A DNA stretch of 64,000 nucleotides from Anastrepha obliqua (Eukaryota; Arthropoda; Insecta; Diptera; Tephritidae): the NCBI RefSeq assembly GCF_027943255.1, contig NC_072897.1, positions 17,360,044 to 17,424,043 of the forward strand, given 5' to 3'. Shown piece after piece: positions 60,866 to 64,000 of the stretch; positions within the stretch are counted from its first letter, which is position 1; every line of letters starts with the position of its first letter. The notes under the pieces are model-generated. The model was given only the letters and a program-made list of their open reading frames with translations, made no database searches and was not told where the DNA came from. The translations under genes and the position numbers were made by a program.

Positions 60866-62518
60866 TTATTGGCATAATCCGAGTTTATCGGAGTAGACCC
60901 CTCCACCTACTTTGTTGTCCAGTTTTGAGCCTTCTGTGTAGATGTTTAAATCATTTTTCTTAACAATAAGTCCGTCCCATTCCTCTTTGGAAGGAAATAC
61001 TGTGACAAAGGATTTATCGAAATTGATGTCCTTGGTCCTACAGAAATCCGTTGTGCTGGGAATGCAGGGGAATTGTTCTAAAATTGAGGAGTGCCCTCTT
61101 TGGTTCGTTCTGAGTAGGCCGATTTCTCTTGGTCTGAGAGTTGCTTTGGCAGCTGTTTGCTTACCGTACTGCTCTATTGGTAAAATGTTAAGCATAATAT
61201 TTAGTGCATCTGTGGGTGTGGTTCTGAGGGCCCCGCAGGTGCAAAGACTGGCCATTCTTTGTACGTGTGCCATGGTTCTTTTGATGTATAATTTATCTAA
61301 AGCTGGCCACCATACTAATATGCCGTATGTGAGGATTGGTCTGACAATTGCCGTGTATACGATAGATGGGGAGAGACCCCAACTTAGTCCTATTAGCTGT
61401 TTACAAGAGTATAGTGCTATTGTCGCCCTTTTTACTCTATTTTCGACATTTGCCTTCCAATTTAGCTTTCGGTCTAGTATTAGACCTAAGTAGCGGGCCT
61501 CATCACAAAATGACAGTGCCGTTCCACCTAGGGTCGGAGGAGCTATATTTGGAATTTTATGCTTCCTGGTAAATAGGATGAGTTCAGTTTTATTGGGGTT
61601 GACTCTTAGCCCATTTGCGTTTGACCAGTTTTCAACCATGTTTAGTAAATCCTGCATGACTTCTATGAGTGTATTGGGGAATTTCCCCCTTACTACCATT
61701 GCCACATCGTCCGCATAGGCTACAACGTGTTGTCCTCTCTCCTCTAGGCTCTTTAGCAATGAGTTTAGTGCCAGCACCCATAGGAGAGGGGGCAGCACAC
61801 CGCCTTGAGGTGTTCCTCTGCTAACTTTTTTCTTGATCTCTGAGTCCCCTAGGGTTGCGATCACAAATCTGCTCAAGAGCATGTTTTTGATGAACTCAAC
61901 CAGAGCGCCAGAGATCCCGAAATCCGTCAGTGCCTTTATTATGGTATCCGGTAGGATGTTGTTGAATGCGCCCTCGATATCTAGGAAGGCTACCAGTGTG
62001 AATTCTTTATTATACATTGACTTCTCGATTTCTGTAACAAGTGAGTTAAGTGCTGTTTCGGTTGATTTCCCTTTACAGTACGCATGTTGTGAGATGCTGA
62101 CCTTATTAGGGCTGATGTTAGCCCTAATATGCTCTTCTAAAATTCTTTCTAATGTTTTTAGCAGAAAGGAGGATAGGCTTATTGGCCTGAAATCCTTAGG
62201 TGTCGTGTGTGAACTTTTTCCCGCTTTAGGGATAAAGACCACTTTTACCTCTTTCCATGTTGATGGGACACTTTTCAGTTTCAGAGCGGCCTTAAATATG
62301 ACCGTCAACCACTCCATGATGTAGTTTAGTGAATGTTGTATTTGGGCCGGGAATAATCCATCTGGGCCCGGTGATTTAAATGATTTGAACGTGTTCACTG
62401 CCCAGGTTATCCTAGTTTCAGTGATTATTTCTTCAATGTCAGAGTTCTGTCTTTCTGTACCATTGTTGATTAACACGTTAGATGATTCGTTGCTGGGAAA
62501 GTGTGTGTCCACTAGCAA
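60866..62518 (-). pseudogene. LINE B reverse transcriptase, 550 codons open
   Basis: Motifs: FKSFKSPGPDGLFPAQIQ, EVKVVFIPKAGKSSHTTPKD, FRPISLSSFLLKTLER, HAYCKGKSTETALNSLVTEI, AFLDIEGAFNNILPD, SRGTPQGGVLPPLLWVLALN, VVAYADDVAMVVRGKFP (catalytic YADD), LILFTRKHKIPNI, YLGLILDRKLNWKANV and, near its end, NIYTEGSKLDNKVGGGVY. The first RNase H aspartate (YTDGSK in relatives) is E here. The frame is open but shifts before the rest of RNase H, and it is cut from the endonuclease by a gap near 62520-62600. Confidence 0.92.
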
Positions 62519-62603
62519 CTTCAGAGTTTCGTCACTCGAAGTAGTCCAACTCCTGTCCGGTTTTTGGAGGTATCCGGTGGTATAGTGTTTTTTTGAAAGG
62601 ATT

Positions 62604-63084
62604 TTACGCAGTCTGGAGGCCTCGTGTCACTTTCGCTCTATTAAACTGTCTTCTGCTGTCGTTTCTTAGTGTAGACAGGTCTTCTGACCACCAGGGCGGC
62701 TTTTTCTTCCCCTCATACTTAATTAAGGGGCAAGCCTTGTTTAGCTCAGTTCTACAGACCTCCGTAAGGATTTGTACGTGTTCGTTCAATAATTCTCTGT
62801 CTTCAATAGTAATAATTTGGGAGTTTGGAAGTCTTTCCTTAAGTTCCCGTTTATATATATGCCAGTTGGTCTTTTTCAAGTTCCTGCCGGCGGGCGGGGC
62901 CCGTGAGCTGTTTCCCCCAAATTTTATTTCTATGTAACGATGATCGGAGTAAGAGTGTTCATTCAGAACCCTCCACTGCGTCATCTTTTCGTAGAGGGTT
63001 TGACAAACTAGCGTAATATCAAGAACTTCTTGTCTATTGCGCGTAATAAATGTAGGTTCGTTGCCTTTGTTACACACTAAAAGC
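62604..63084 (-). pseudogene. LINE B endonuclease C-terminal part and linker
   Basis: MCNKGNEPTFITRNRQEVLD, TQWRVLNEHSYSDHRYIEIK (catalytic SDH) and KKPPWWSEDLSTLRNDSRRQ with FNRAK match LINE A at 7550-8000. The frame is open from 63077 to 62604. The N-terminal two thirds of the endonuclease are missing because the element is 5'-truncated at 63084. Confidence 0.9.
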
Positions 63085-63096
63085 TTGTTGTAATTA

Positions 63097-63243
63097 AATA
63101 AAGCATATTTTAAGTTTTTGAAACTGATTGTATGTAGTAATTTTTAAATACTAAAACACATTGATTCAGTCCTATTGAAATGTAATGATCTTTGATATTT
63201 ATTTAAGGGCTCCAACGCGAGCGAAGCCGCGGGTAACAGCTAG
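63097..63243 (+). other. Helitron copy 2 3' terminus with hairpin
   Basis: The Helitron resumes after the right LINE B duplication and ends CGCGAGCGAAGCCGCGGG, TAACAGCTAG. The CGCG arms around AGCGAAGC form the terminal hairpin, and CTAG-T is the standard end. The hairpin marks the stop of rolling-circle transfer in this family. Confidence 0.88.
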
Positions 63244-63535
63244 TATATATATACATATAATTGGCGCGTACACTTCTGTTAGGTGTTTGGCCAAGCTCCT
63301 CCTCCTATTTGTGGTGTGCGTCTTGATGTTGTTCCACAAATGGAGGGACCTACAGTTTCAAGCCGACTCCGAACGGCAGATATTTTTATGAGGAGCTTTT
63401 TCATGGCAGAAATACACTCGGAGGTTTGCCATTGCCTGCCGAGGGGCGACCGCTATTAGAAAATTTTTTGTATAAATTTTGCTTTCACCGAGATTCGAAC
63501 CAACGACCTCTCTGTGAATTCCGAATGGTAAAAAT
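63244..63535 (-). mobile_element. tRNA-derived SINE, copy 6
   Basis: The SINE in reverse: tail (TA)n at 63244-63260, body reverse complement (GGAGGTTTGC, TGCCTGCCGAGGGGCGACC), and the B box region GAGATTCGAACC (63490-63501, reverse of GGTTCGAATCTC). The A-box head is cut short; the element stops at CATTCGGAATTC. The flank AAATTCACTAT at 63536-63546 matches 55962-55972, giving its TSD; the left copy is now separated by the Helitron. Confidence 0.9.
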
Positions 63536-63546
63536 AAATTCACTAT

Positions 63547-63655
63547 ACAAATGGTGAAAATTTGGCAAAGACGGTTCGTAAAACTCGAACATTTTTGGGT
63601 CATCGTGAAGCACCTTGTCGGACCGCAATACAGAAATTGGTGAAAAAATTGGAGC
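63547..63655 (+). pseudogene. Mariner transposase, continuation of 55922
   Basis: NGENLAKTVRKTRTFLGHRE and APCRTAIQKLVKKLELD form the first HTH of the mariner transposase. They continue directly from EIIKIHY at 55971 if the block in between is removed. The reading gives way to LINE sequence at about 63655. Confidence 0.85.
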
Positions 63656-64000
63656 TGGATAAGTTAGTGAGACTTAGCCGTATTCTGTCCAAGGATCATT
63701 CAATGGCTTCTTGGGTCAAGAGGCCGGATGGCACTTGGACTTCTACGGCGGAAGAGTCTCTAGAACTTCTTTTAGATACACATTTTCCGGGATGTAGCAC
63801 CCATGACAGTGATGCTGGGAGAATCCGGCGGAGCCGATATGACCCACAGCATCTTGTCGATGTAATAGTTACGAAAGAGAAGGTTGCATGGGCAATCAAA
63901 TCATTCTTACCTTTCAAATCTCCAGGCCCTGATGGGATCTTTCCTAAGATGTTACAGGAAACTCTTGATAGTATTCTACCATGGCTAATGGAAATTTTCA
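63655..64000 (+). mobile_element. LINE J (RNase H group), 5'-truncated, runs off window
   Basis: The open frame includes VRLSRILSKDHSMASWVKRP, DGTWTSTAEESLELLLDTHF, DVIVTKEKVAWAIKSFLPFK and SPGPDGIFPKMLQETLDSIL, the linker and first RT block of LINEs of this group. It is closest to LINE C (same THFPG and RSRYDPQH/TSSRC stretch). It sits in the mariner and continues past 64000. No stop is seen in the visible 345 bp. Confidence 0.88.

Larger units (their letters stand above)
60010..63084 (-). mobile_element. LINE B (RNase H group), 5'-truncated, inside Helitron copy 2
   Basis: A 3075-bp minus-strand LINE with tail CCCTACCTACCTACCTACCT at 60010-60029 and TSD TTGTTGTAATTA on both sides. It starts in the endonuclease, so it is 5'-truncated. 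It belongs to the same group as LINE A (matching RT, RNase H and knuckle blocks). The long open frame of 550 codons suggests moderate age. Confidence 0.94.
55972..63243 (+). mobile_element. Helicase-bearing Helitron (copy 2), complete ends, with two nested elements
   Basis: The 5' end TCCCTACTAATATTATAAAT at 55972 follows an A; the 3' end CTAG at 63240-63243 is followed by T. Before CTAG lies the hairpin CGCG-AGCGAAGC-CGCG. Inside are another Helitron on the minus strand (56332-57648), the helicase pseudogene (57830-59845) and LINE B (60010-63084). Net length is about 2.87 kb. The Rep nuclease part is missing. It is inserted at the TA-rich end of a SINE (63244-63535). Confidence 0.85.

Overview
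The window is insect DNA, most probably from a higher dipteran such as a tephritid fruit fly. That assignment is an inference from the mix of transposable elements: RNase-H-bearing LINEs, an R1-like LINE, RTE, Jockey and CR1-like LINEs, BEL/Pao, Gypsy and Copia LTR elements, mariner, Tc1, piggyBac, Helitrons and a tRNA-derived SINE. I find no intact host gene, no rRNA or tRNA gene and no CRISPR array. Almost every base that can be explained is a transposon, usually broken by stops, frameshifts, truncation or later insertions.

Layout. (1) 1-467: 5' end of a non-autonomous Helitron with a 128/129-bp tandem array, abutting a helicase-bearing Helitron at 468-3534. (2) About 3535-23185: one BEL/Pao retrotransposon opened up over almost 20 kb by a TIR element (about 4076-4764), an unassigned insert (about 4906-5434), an RTE LINE (5626-12606, itself holding a full-length LINE at 6327-10796), a 267-bp MITE (13034-13300) and an R1-like LINE (14331-22604, itself holding LINEs at 16478-18735 and about 20071-21055). 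Target-site duplications (TSDs) mark most of these joints, and the BEL reading resumes after each. (3) 23281-33850: mariner, LTR, LINE, RTE and Gypsy fragments. (4) About 33960-44940: a CR1-like LINE holding a Tc1 element (35143-37132) and an RTE copy (about 38585-44360); the RTE holds a Jockey-like LINE (39803-43220), which holds a SINE (40888-41208). (5) 44941-53830: a mariner, the end of a Copia element, SINEs, a piggyBac (50278-52796) and a mariner remnant. (6) About 53840-64000: Gypsy gag, a Jockey fragment, and a mariner split by a SINE and a Helitron (55972-63243). That Helitron holds a second array-bearing Helitron (56332-57648) and a 5'-truncated LINE (60010-63084). A further LINE runs off the right edge.

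Nothing here forms a host pathway; the biology is the order of insertions. Points worth following up are two Helitrons joined at one base, a spliced-looking non-TE segment inside a Helitron, a six-copy SINE family, palindromic sites inside the piggyBac ends, LINE tails that resemble insect telomere repeats, and long nested stacks whose joints give a relative chronology. All calls come from reading the sequence and its translations by eye; no database search was run.
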